From positions 1 to 24,601 of the IMG/VR virus record IMGVR_UViG_3300046004_001686: 24,601 nucleotides of DNA; one strand, 5' to 3'. Source of the DNA: a virus. Below are positions 1-6,124 of the stretch, piece by piece. A program made the translations under genes and the position numbers. The notes under the pieces are model-generated. The model saw nothing but the letters and a program-made list of their open reading frames with translations. It was not told the origin of the DNA and searched no databases. Every line of letters begins with the position of its first letter. Within the stretch, counting starts at the first letter, position 1.

Positions 1-2
1 AA

Positions 3-191
3 GGGTTCGGTGTTGATGGTGTTACGTTGCCCGTATATATGAACACTGGTCTTGGAAAGATTGAAATTTATGATGAAAATTCTTCCAAGGGCATTCTGTT
101 GAAGAAGCAAATGCAGGCGGGAGAAGGTATGTTAAAAAAGACTCTTGCAAAGAAATTATCTGAACTCCACGATGATTTTTCGGAGGAGTGA
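3..191 (+). CDS. C-terminal end of an unknown protein (5' truncated)
   Basis: An open frame enters from the left edge and ends at TGA 189-191, giving 62 residues. The tail is charged, with a Lys-rich stretch (LKKQ, MLKKTLAKKL) followed by an acidic end (HDDFSEE). No family is recognisable from this fragment. It reads in the same direction as the RNR gene and ends about 50 bases before it, so it probably belongs to the same transcription unit. The start and most of the protein lie outside the window. Confidence 0.6.
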   Translation, partial: GFGVDGVTLPVYMNTGLGKIEIYDENSSKGILLKKQMQAGEGMLKKTLAKKLSELHDDFSEE

Positions 192-227
192 GTGATAATT
201 ATTAGAACCAACGAACCCAAACCGCTC

Positions 228-231
228 GGAG
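228..231 (+). promoter_or_regulatory. Ribosome binding site that fixes the RNR start
   Basis: GGAG lies 10 bases before ATG 242 but only one base before the upstream in-frame TTG at 233. The spacing makes ATG 242 the credible start and rules out the TTG. Confidence 0.6.
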
Positions 232-241
232 ATTGCCCGAA

Positions 242-2095
242 ATGCAGCTAGAATCAAAATTATTGTCGGAAATTACGACATTTATGAAGTACGCAAAATA
301 CGTTCCAGATAAGCAACGTAGAGAAACATGGACAGAGTTAGTCGATAGAAATAAGAACATGCATCTAGAAAAGTTCCCTCAGTTGAAAGAGGAAATTGAT
401 GCCGCATATAAATTTGTATATGATAAGAAAATTCTTCCATCCATGCGCTCCTTGCAGTTTGCGGGAAAGCCAGTTGATTTAAACAATACTCGTTTATATA
501 ATTGTTGCTTTCTTCCCGTAGACCACAGTGACGCATTCAGTGAAATCATGTTCCTATTATTGTCGGGAACTGGTGTGGGATATTCCGTGCAACGCCAGCA
601 CGTAGAAAAACTCCCAGAAATTAATAAGCCAACAAGAACTCGTCGTTACCTTGTTGCGGATAGCATCGAAGGATGGGCGGACGCCGTGAAGGTGTTGGTG
701 ACTGCATATATGAAGGGTAAGGCATATCCGTTGTTTGATTTCCGTGACATTCGTCCAAAGGGTGCAATGTTGATTACGGCGGGTGGAAAGGCGCCCGGCG
801 CTGAACCATTAAAGGATTGTTTGCATAATATTCAAAAGGTATTGGACCGTAAGAATAATGGTGAACAACTCACCACACTGGAAGTGCATGACATTCTATG
901 TTATATCGCGGATGCGGTATTGTCTGGTGGCATTCGCCGGTCAGCAATGATTGCGTTGTTTGACTTAGATGACGACGATATGCTGACCTGTAAGTTCGGC
1001 AACTGGTGGGAGAATGAAGCACAGCGTGGCCGAGCAAATAATTCTGCGGTGATTGTTCGCCACAAGATTGAAAAGGAAATCTTTCTTGACTTGTGGAAAA
1101 AGATTGAATTGAGTGGTTCTGGTGAGCCTGGATTCTTCTTTACGAACGATGCAAGTTGGGGGCTGAACCCATGCGCGGAAATTTCTCTACGTCCATTCCA
1201 ATTTTGTAATCTCTGCGAAATCAATGCATCGGATATTGTGGATCAAGCTGACTATAATGCTCGTGCAAAGGCAGCAGCATTTATTGGAACGCTTCAGGCA
1301 AGTTATACCAATTTCCATTATCTTCGTGATATTTGGAAGCGCACTACTGAACGCGAAGCGTTAATCGGTGTTGGTATGACGGGTATTGCATCTGGTGCAG
1401 TATTGAAGCTGGACATGAAGGAAGCTGCAAATATTGTAAAGGCAGAAAACGAACGAGTGGCTGGAATGATTGGTATTAATAAGGCTGCTCGGACAACGAC
1501 GGTCAAGCCAAGTGGTACTTCGTCACTGGTGTTAGGTTCCTCGTCGGGTATTCATGCATGGCACAATGAATATTATATTCGTCGTATCCGTGTGGGTAAG
1601 AACGAAAGCATTTATACGTATTTACTAATCAATCATCCAGAACTATTGGAAGATGAATACTTCAAGCCAAACCAACAGGCTGTTATCTCGGTTCCGCAGA
1701 AGGCTCCAGTAGGGGCAGTAACTCGACAGGAAACCGCACTAGACCTCCTTGCCCGTGTCAGTAAGGTGTGGAAGGAGTGGGTAAAGCCGGGTCATCGTAA
1801 GGGTGAAAATAAGAACAACGTGTCAGTCACCGTGACGATTAAACCAAATGAATGGGAAGAAGTCGGAGAATGGATGTGGACAAATAAGGAAAACTTTACC
1901 GCGTTGAGTGTTTTGCCTCATTCAGAGCATTCGTATATTCAAGCTCCTTTTGAAGACATTACACAAGAGCGCTACGAAGAGTTGGTGGGGCATCTTCACA
2001 ACATTGATTTAAGTCAAGTCGTTGAATTAGAAGATGTAACTGATTTATCGGGTGAAGTTGCGTGCGGCGGAGCTCTGGGGTGCGAAGTCGTATGA
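242..2095 (+). CDS. nrdJ: Adenosylcobalamin-dependent (class II) ribonucleoside-triphosphate reductase
   Basis: Reduces ribonucleotides to deoxyribonucleotides in the cytoplasm using a B12-derived radical, with thioredoxin as the usual reductant. From ATG 242 it is 617 residues, shorter than the roughly 740-residue Lactobacillus leichmannii enzyme. Visible features: an N-terminal NTRLYNCCFLP with the first disulfide cysteine (about residue 88-89), SGTGVGYSV (about 108-116), NPCAEISL with the radical Cys 301 and Glu 303, the partner Cys 312 eleven residues later, TTTVKPSGTSS further on, and a C-terminal CX5C pair (CGGALGC) that would relay electrons from thioredoxin. All key cysteines are present, so it should be active. 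Two thioredoxin genes follow within 3.5 kb, which fits. Its stop overlaps the next start (ATGA). The monomeric RTPR type is my best assignment; a NrdA-like class I enzyme is unlikely because no NrdB is seen here. Confidence 0.9.
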   Translation: MQLESKLLSEITTFMKYAKYVPDKQRRETWTELVDRNKNMHLEKFPQLKEEIDAAYKFVYDKKILPSMRSLQFAGKPVDLNNTRLYNCCFLPVDHSDAFSEIMFLLLSGTGVGYSVQRQHVEKLPEINKPTRTRRYLVADSIEGWADAVKVLVTAYMKGKAYPLFDFRDIRPKGAMLITAGGKAPGAEPLKDCLHNIQKVLDRKNNGEQLTTLEVHDILCYIADAVLSGGIRRSAMIALFDLDDDDMLTCKFGNWWENEAQRGRANNSAVIVRHKIEKEIFLDLWKKIELSGSGEPGFFFTNDASWGLNPCAEISLRPFQFCNLCEINASDIVDQADYNARAKAAAFIGTLQASYTNFHYLRDIWKRTTEREALIGVGMTGIASGAVLKLDMKEAANIVKAENERVAGMIGINKAARTTTVKPSGTSSLVLGSSSGIHAWHNEYYIRRIRVGKNESIYTYLLINHPELLEDEYFKPNQQAVISVPQKAPVGAVTRQETALDLLARVSKVWKEWVKPGHRKGENKNNVSVTVTIKPNEWEEVGEWMWTNKENFTALSVLPHSEHSYIQAPFEDITQERYEELVGHLHNIDLSQVVELEDVTDLSGEVACGGALGCEVV

Positions 2096-2805
2096 AGTTA
2101 AAAGATTTGGTCACCATTGTTATTCCTTGTAAAAACGAAGAAAAATATATCGGACACTTGTTGGAAGATTTATTTATCTCGGTGGAAATTGGAGGCGTAC
2201 GAATTATTATTGCCGATGCAAATTCTACAGACAACACCCGAAATATTATCAAAGATTGGTCATATGGATTGAACATTGAGATAATCCAAGGTGGTTCGGT
2301 TTCTGAAGGAAGAAACAATGGTGCCAAATTAGTTACTACTCCATATATTTTATTTCTTGACGCAGATGTGCAGTTATTTTCGACAAGTGCCATATATGAT
2401 GCTGTACAATGTATTCACCAAGAAAATTTAGATTTAGTTACACTGAGTCCAAAAAACTATGGAACTGAACGGAGGGCATCCATTCTATTCTATCTGTTTA
2501 GTCTATGTAATAAAGTTATGGCAAAGTTTACACCGTTTGCTATTGGTGCATTTTTCTTGACTCGTCGCAGTGTATTTGAAGTGTTCGGAGGATTTCCAAA
2601 TAAATATGATACCTCAGAAGATTATATTTTAAGTAAACGTTACGATGTAAAGAAATTTAAAATTGTAAATCATCATTTTGGCCAAGACGAACGCCGATTT
2701 AAACAGTTGGGTTATTTGGGGATGTTGTGGTATATGACAGTAAACTTCTTCAACCGAAATAACCTAGCACATTTTGAAAAAGCTAAGGTTGATTATTGGA
2801 GTTAA
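2092..2805 (+). CDS. Glycosyltransferase family 2 (GT-A fold)
   Basis: A 237-residue protein with the classic GT2 layout: VTIVIPCKNEEKYI at the N-terminus (nucleotide-sugar binding), an Asp at about 42 in IIADANSTD, and the metal-binding DxD as FLDADV (Asp 90 and 92). It should move a sugar from a nucleotide-sugar donor to an unknown acceptor. The C-terminal half has a hydrophobic stretch (SILFYLFSLCNKVM) that could sit on a membrane. The start at ATG 2092 overlaps the RNR stop, with GGGGTG as a weak ribosome site; in-frame codons upstream lie inside the RNR gene. It is followed at once by a small membrane protein and an LpxH-like phosphoesterase, which hints at an envelope or lipid-linked glycan role (inference). 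A virion or DNA glycosylation role cannot be excluded. Confidence 0.85.
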   Translation: MKLKDLVTIVIPCKNEEKYIGHLLEDLFISVEIGGVRIIIADANSTDNTRNIIKDWSYGLNIEIIQGGSVSEGRNNGAKLVTTPYILFLDADVQLFSTSAIYDAVQCIHQENLDLVTLSPKNYGTERRASILFYLFSLCNKVMAKFTPFAIGAFFLTRRSVFEVFGGFPNKYDTSEDYILSKRYDVKKFKIVNHHFGQDERRFKQLGYLGMLWYMTVNFFNRNNLAHFEKAKVDYWS

Positions 2806-2807
2806 TG

Positions 2808-3071
2808 ATGCAACTATTTTTTATTTTTCTGTTTCAAATAATTTTTAATGTATTAAAAGTCTGGGAAATAAAATATACGTATCAACATAAAATTTTTCCT
2901 TTATTAATCAATTCAATTTTCATAAATTTAACATCCTTAGCAACAACATTTATATCTGTTACTAGTTTACTTGATGGCAAATGGTCTGTAATTTTCTTTT
3001 ATGTAATAGGAAGCGTTATAGGAAAGTATATTGGAATGACAATACACACACATATAAATAAGGTAAACTAA
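2808..3071 (+). CDS. Small integral membrane protein, UPF0316/DUF5698-like topology
   Basis: About 87 residues with three hydrophobic segments: residues about 2-15, 31-50 and 58-76, the last ending GSVIGKYIGM. The order of segments and the glycine-rich third helix recall the membrane part of UPF0316/DUF5698 proteins, but this is only a resemblance. GGAG at 2798-2801 favours the second of two adjacent ATGs (2808, spacing 6) over 2805. The base composition is more AT-rich than the neighbours. It is coupled to the GT2 gene through the TAATG junction and is followed after two bases by the phosphoesterase. Function unknown. Confidence 0.7.
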   Translation: MQLFFIFLFQIIFNVLKVWEIKYTYQHKIFPLLINSIFINLTSLATTFISVTSLLDGKWSVIFFYVIGSVIGKYIGMTIHTHINKVN

Positions 3072-3073
3072 CT

Positions 3074-3802
3074 ATGACACGATATAAAGCCATCATTGTA
3101 TCCGATGTGCATTTAGGAACAGACAACAGTAAAGCAGCAGAATTTTTGGAATTTTTAAATACCCACCATACCGACATTCTAATTATTAATGGAGATTTTG
3201 TGGATGGGTGGGCGTTGTCCCGTGGCGTTCGGTGGCGGGCAAAACATACGAAGGTAATTTCCAAAGTGTTGGATATTTCTCGTAAAGTTCCTGTGGTATG
3301 GATTCGTGGCAACCATGACGAATTTTTACATGATTTTATGAACATGCATTTAGGCAAACTTCAAGTAGAAGAAAATTATATCTTGGATTTAGGTGAAGGA
3401 AAAAGATATTTTATTTTTCACGGAGATATCCTAGATGTATTTGTTTCTAAATGGAAATGGATTGCAAAAATAGGTGGACGAGGATATGACTTGGCATTAA
3501 AATTAAATACATGGTACAATAAGTGGAGAAAGTGGAGGAAGTTACCGTATTACTCCATCTCCAAAGATATTAAGAAGGGTGTGAAGGCGGCAGTAAACTA
3601 CATCACCGATTTTGAAGTAACGGCAACAAAACTTGCAAAGCAACATAATTGTGATGGTGTTATCTGTGGACATATTCACCAACCAGAAAATAGACAAATT
3701 GCTGGAATACATTATTTGAATTCCGGTGATTGGGTAGAGAGTTTAACCGCAATTGTAATAGACCATAATAATAATATAAGTATAAAGGAGTTTCACAAAT
3801 GA
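3074..3802 (+). CDS. Calcineurin-like metallophosphoesterase, LpxH-like
   Basis: 242 residues with the complete dimetal phosphoesterase motif set: SDVHLG (Asp 11, His 13), NGDFVDG (Asp 41), RGNHDEF (Asn 80, His 81, Asp 82), FHGD (His 116, Asp 118) and GHIH (His 200, His 202), followed by LNSGDWVES. The spacing and the ending resemble UDP-2,3-diacylglucosamine pyrophosphatase (LpxH), which makes lipid X in lipid A synthesis in Gram-negative bacteria. Whether the phage protein uses that substrate is not shown; YbbF-type and other phosphoesterases share these motifs. It follows a glycosyltransferase and a membrane protein in one run. Its TGA overlaps the ATG of a truncated thioredoxin. Confidence 0.85.
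   Translation: MTRYKAIIVSDVHLGTDNSKAAEFLEFLNTHHTDILIINGDFVDGWALSRGVRWRAKHTKVISKVLDISRKVPVVWIRGNHDEFLHDFMNMHLGKLQVEENYILDLGEGKRYFIFHGDILDVFVSKWKWIAKIGGRGYDLALKLNTWYNKWRKWRKLPYYSISKDIKKGVKAAVNYITDFEVTATKLAKQHNCDGVICGHIHQPENRQIAGIHYLNSGDWVESLTAIVIDHNNNISIKEFHK
3785..3790 (+). promoter_or_regulatory. Orphan strong ribosome binding site of the split thioredoxin
   Basis: AAGGAG sits 8 bases before ATG 3799. It is a near-ideal site, yet the frame behind it is only 17 codons long. This marks the original start of a thioredoxin gene that has been interrupted. Confidence 0.6.
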
Positions 3803-3852
3803 TTACCGTCACTAAATTCAGCGCACCTTGGTGTTGTACGGATAAAATCTAA
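3799..3852 (+). pseudogene. N-terminal remnant of a thioredoxin gene interrupted by the HNH insertion
   Basis: Seventeen codons (MITVTKFSAPWC then CTDKI and a stop). The first 12 residues match the start of the thioredoxin at 4635 (MIIVTKFSSKTC) at 8 of 12 positions, and both end on the first active-site cysteine. After that codon the homology stops and the HNH cassette begins. The remnant keeps a strong ribosome site and overlaps the phosphoesterase stop, as the ancestral gene would. Most conserved residues use different synonymous codons in the two copies. It is probably translated into a short useless peptide, unless the RNA is spliced, for which I see no intron core. Confidence 0.65.
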
Positions 3853-3871
3853 CAATTTTACACCACGGTGC
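3823..3871 (+). repeat. Inverted repeat at the thioredoxin/HNH junction
   Basis: GCACCTTGGTGT (3823-3834) pairs with ACACCACGGTGC (3860-3871) at 11 of 12 positions around a 25-base loop. The left arm is thioredoxin coding sequence ending exactly at the active-site cysteine codon; the right arm lies in the inserted DNA. There is no T-run after it, so it is not a typical terminator. Confidence 0.6.
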
Positions 3872-3927
3872 ATTGAAAATCCAAACTGCATGATACTTAT
3901 GTATATAACTTTGTTTGGAGAAATCAT

Positions 3928-4638
3928 ATGAAAAAAGCAGATGGGTTTGATTACGAAGAGTATAAAATATATATGAATTTTATAAATGAATGCAAAAATA
4001 AACAATATGATGAAACTTTAGTATTACATGCACATCATATAATACCAAAACATTTATGTGCAGATAATGACATTTTACATAGTAAAGAGAATATAGTAAA
4101 AATCTCAGTGGATGACCATGTAAAGGCACATTTATTAATTGCTAATTTATATCCAGAAGATACATACGAACATATTTCTAATTTAAGGTCGGCACGATTT
4201 CTTAATAAGAAATCTATAAAAGAAAAAGATGTATTGAAAAAAATAACAGATTCATATATCGGTGAAAAAAATCCATTTTATGGAAAAACACACACTGAAG
4301 AAACTCGTAAAAAATTAAGTACATCTAACATTGGAATTAGAAAAGGAAAAAATTACGAAGAAATATACGGAGTTGAAAAAGCAAATTTAGAAAAACAAAA
4401 ACGTGCTAAAAAAACTAGGACGGCCGAAGAATATAGGTTGTCGGGGAAAAAAGCTCTAGATACTAGGAAACGGCGTGGGTTGAGTAGTGAAGGAAAAAAT
4501 AATCCTTATGCACAGCCGTATCTGGTCAATGGAGTTTTATTTTATACTAGAAAAGAAGTAGAAACACATTTTGGTATGGCAATGGTTACCATAAAAAAAA
4601 GATTTAATGTAATTAAATTAAAGAGAGAAAATATATGA
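3928..4638 (+). CDS. HNH homing endonuclease with NUMOD3-type DNA-binding region
   Basis: 236 residues. The HNH nuclease core is at the N-terminus: HAHHIIPKHL (His 36/37), KENIV (Asn 55) and DDHVKAH (His 64/68). A NUMOD3-like segment (GEKNPFYGKTHTEETRKKL, about 112-130) follows, then a basic stretch and a C-terminal helix-turn-helix-like part (FYTRKEVETHFGMAMVTIKK, about 205-224) like the repeats of intron-encoded nucleases. Proteins of this kind cut a specific target and spread by repair copying. The gene is visibly more A-rich than its neighbours, which fits mobile origin. GGAG at 3917-3920 precedes ATG 3928 by 7 bases. The stop overlaps the ATG of the intact thioredoxin, so the cassette feeds straight into that gene. 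Confidence 0.9.
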   Translation: MKKADGFDYEEYKIYMNFINECKNKQYDETLVLHAHHIIPKHLCADNDILHSKENIVKISVDDHVKAHLLIANLYPEDTYEHISNLRSARFLNKKSIKEKDVLKKITDSYIGEKNPFYGKTHTEETRKKLSTSNIGIRKGKNYEEIYGVEKANLEKQKRAKKTRTAEEYRLSGKKALDTRKRRGLSSEGKNNPYAQPYLVNGVLFYTRKEVETHFGMAMVTIKKRFNVIKLKRENI

Positions 4639-4904
4639 TTATTGTTACAAAATTTAGTTCAAAAACTTGTGGCCCATGTCGGGCATTAGCTCCTGTATTT
4701 CGGGAGTTGGAGGATATGACCCTTGATGCAACATTTATCTCAGTCGATGTAGAAGAGAAACCGTCGATTGCACAGTTATATTCCATTAGAACAGTTCCAA
4801 CCGTTATCATTGAAAAGGATAATGTACTAATTGAAAAATTTGTAGGAGTACAAAGTAAACAAAAGTATATTTCTGCCATTAATGCTGCGAGAGATGGGGC
4901 GTAA
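4635..4904 (+). CDS. Thioredoxin (CGPC), rebuilt behind the HNH cassette
   Basis: 89 residues, slightly shorter than typical thioredoxin (about 105). Active site KTCGPCRAL with Cys 12 and Cys 15, the Asp-rich third strand (TFISVDVEEKP) and the cis-proline loop RTVPTVII (Pro 55) are all present. It probably reduces disulfides in the cytoplasm; the nearby class II RNR is the obvious partner. The ATG overlaps the HNH stop. Only a weak AGAGAGA precedes it, so translation is likely coupled to the HNH gene. The first 12 codons look like a recoded replacement for the segment stranded at 3799. The 3' end overlaps the next endonuclease frame by 23 bases. Confidence 0.9.
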   Translation: MIIVTKFSSKTCGPCRALAPVFRELEDMTLDATFISVDVEEKPSIAQLYSIRTVPTVIIEKDNVLIEKFVGVQSKQKYISAINAARDGA

Positions 4905-5268
4905 AAAGGAAACACAACAAAAATCTTCATTGAATGCAATAGAACAAAAAATGATGGGGTTATTGCATTCAATGAATCTTTCGTATGAATCTCAAGCAAC
5001 AATTGATAATTATAATGTTGACTTTTTGATTGACGAGAAGTATATTATAGAATGTTATGGGGATTACTGGCATTGTAATCCAGCCAGATATTCCGCGGAT
5101 TATTACAACCGTGGGAAGAAAAAAACTGCAGCAGAAATCTGGAAGCGTGATGAAAAAAGGAAACGTGAGCTGGAAAAATTAGGTTACAAAGTTTTATATT
5201 TCTGGGAACATGAAATTAATAATAATATAAAAGATATAAAAGCAACATTAAAACGATATATTACGTGA
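4882..5268 (+). CDS. Vsr-like (EDxHD-type) homing endonuclease
   Basis: 128 residues with the layout of Vsr/PD-(D/E)XK-related single-domain nucleases: VDFLIDEKYIIECYGDYWH (Asp 47, Glu 57, Asp 61, His 64), then WKRDEKRKREL (Asp 90), and a final KVLYFWEHEI. The E-D-H-D set matches the Vsr-related EDxHD homing endonucleases found in phages (I-Bth0305I is the known example). It would cut DNA as a free-standing mobile nuclease rather than repair mismatches; a repair role is possible but no Dcm-type methylase is seen. It starts inside the thioredoxin end. ATG 4894 is an alternative start; neither has a good ribosome site. Confidence 0.8.
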   Translation: MLREMGRKKETQQKSSLNAIEQKMMGLLHSMNLSYESQATIDNYNVDFLIDEKYIIECYGDYWHCNPARYSADYYNRGKKKTAAEIWKRDEKRKRELEKLGYKVLYFWEHEINNNIKDIKATLKRYIT

Positions 5269-5275
5269 GGACAAT

Positions 5276-5650
5276 ATGGTTACAGAAATTACGATGGACG
5301 AAATGATTGCGGGATTACCTGTCCCCGATAATGATTTACGGGTGGTAATGTTTTTTGGGACAACGTGCGGCCCATGTCAAGCTACTCGTCCACATTATGA
5401 AGCAACTGCACAGTTCTTCGTGGAAAAAACTACTCGTGCACAATTCTTTAGAATTAATGCATGGGAACCCGAAGAACAGAAAGTGTATTGTACAGAAACA
5501 TGGGGCATTCAAGGAGTTCCTCATTTTAAAGTATTTTGTCGAGGAGAACAAATTCTTGATAAGGTCGGCGGTGGAGACGAACCAACCATGATGAAATTTA
5601 TTCATGATGGAATAGATGAAGCATTTAAACGTTTTGGAGAACGAATCTAA
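5276..5650 (+). CDS. Second thioredoxin-like protein
   Basis: 124 residues with a thioredoxin fold pattern: VVMFFGTTCGPCQATRP (Cys 31 and Cys 34), a strand RAQFFRINAWEP, and the cis-proline motif GIQGVPHFKVF (Pro 82), then GGGDEPTMMKFI. It has an N-terminal extension of about 20 residues relative to the first thioredoxin. GAGG in the short gap before ATG 5276 is a plausible ribosome site. Its stop overlaps the dUTPase ATG (TAATG). With the RNR upstream and dUTPase downstream it fits nucleotide metabolism. The two thioredoxins are too different to be a recent duplication. Confidence 0.88.
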   Translation: MVTEITMDEMIAGLPVPDNDLRVVMFFGTTCGPCQATRPHYEATAQFFVEKTTRAQFFRINAWEPEEQKVYCTETWGIQGVPHFKVFCRGEQILDKVGGGDEPTMMKFIHDGIDEAFKRFGERI

Positions 5651-6069
5651 TGAAAGTTAAAAGGTTATCAGAAAATGCAGTACTGCCACACAAGGCGCAC
5701 GCAGGTGATTTGGGATATGATTTATATGCCTCCGAGGAAGTAGTTTTGATGGCAGGACAGACAAAGTTAGTATCTACGGGAATTGCCGTCCAGTTCCCAG
5801 AGGGATACGGTGGATTGCTTCGGGACCGTTCATCAGTTGCTACCAAACGAAATTTATTCGTGGTGGCCGGTGTAATTGATAATGGATATATCGGAGAAAT
5901 AATGATTGCATTACACAATTCTACGGATGGATACGAACGTATTTCCGTAGGAGAAAAAATTGCGCAACTAATTCTCATTCCAACCGTAAACTTCAAAACT
6001 GAAGAAGTGGATGAATTAGTGTCAGCGGACGAACGAGGAACTGGTGGATTTGGTTCCACGGGGACTTGA
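5650..6069 (+). CDS. dut: Deoxyuridine triphosphatase (trimeric dUTPase)
   Basis: 139 residues, normal for the trimeric family. All five motifs are visible: AGDLGYDLYA (18-27), RDRSSVA (58-64), GVIDNGYIGEI with catalytic Asp 77 (74-84), GEKIAQLIL (101-109) and the C-terminal glycine-rich RGTGGFGSTG (129-138). It hydrolyses dUTP to dUMP and pyrophosphate, keeping uracil out of DNA and supplying dTMP precursor. In motif 2 an Asp stands where Gly or Pro is more usual. It ends the nucleotide-supply run, and the -35 box of the polymerase promoter overlaps its stop codon. Confidence 0.95.
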   Translation: MKVKRLSENAVLPHKAHAGDLGYDLYASEEVVLMAGQTKLVSTGIAVQFPEGYGGLLRDRSSVATKRNLFVVAGVIDNGYIGEIMIALHNSTDGYERISVGEKIAQLILIPTVNFKTEEVDELVSADERGTGGFGSTGT

Positions 6070-6094
6070 CATAAGTACCGTGGTTATATATACT
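6066..6094 (+). promoter_or_regulatory. Sigma-70 promoter for the DNA polymerase gene
   Basis: TTGACA (6066-6071), 17-base spacer, TATACT (6089-6094). This is close to the perfect bacterial housekeeping consensus. The start of transcription would be near 6101, giving a leader of about 24 bases that contains AAGGGG (6115-6120) just before ATG 6125. Confidence 0.85.
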
Positions 6095-6124
6095 TAAGGT
6101 AGTTCTTCTCATTTAAGGGGTTAC

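Noticed and set aside
3053-3060. TATAAATA late promoter before the phosphoesterase
   Set aside because: It is inside the membrane-protein coding sequence and only 14 bases before the start codon, leaving no room for a leader.
3872-3915. Promoter before the HNH gene
   Set aside because: TTGAAA and several TATA-like strings occur but none gives a 16-18 base spacer with a good -10 box.
3835-4670. Self-splicing group I intron in the thioredoxin gene
   Set aside because: Only about 90 bases lie outside the HNH frame on the left and almost none on the right, too little for a catalytic core, and the 3' thioredoxin has its own start codon.
4882-5268. Mismatch-repair Vsr
   Set aside because: The E-D-H-D motif set fits but there is no Dcm-type methylase, and location beside another homing gene favours a mobile nuclease.
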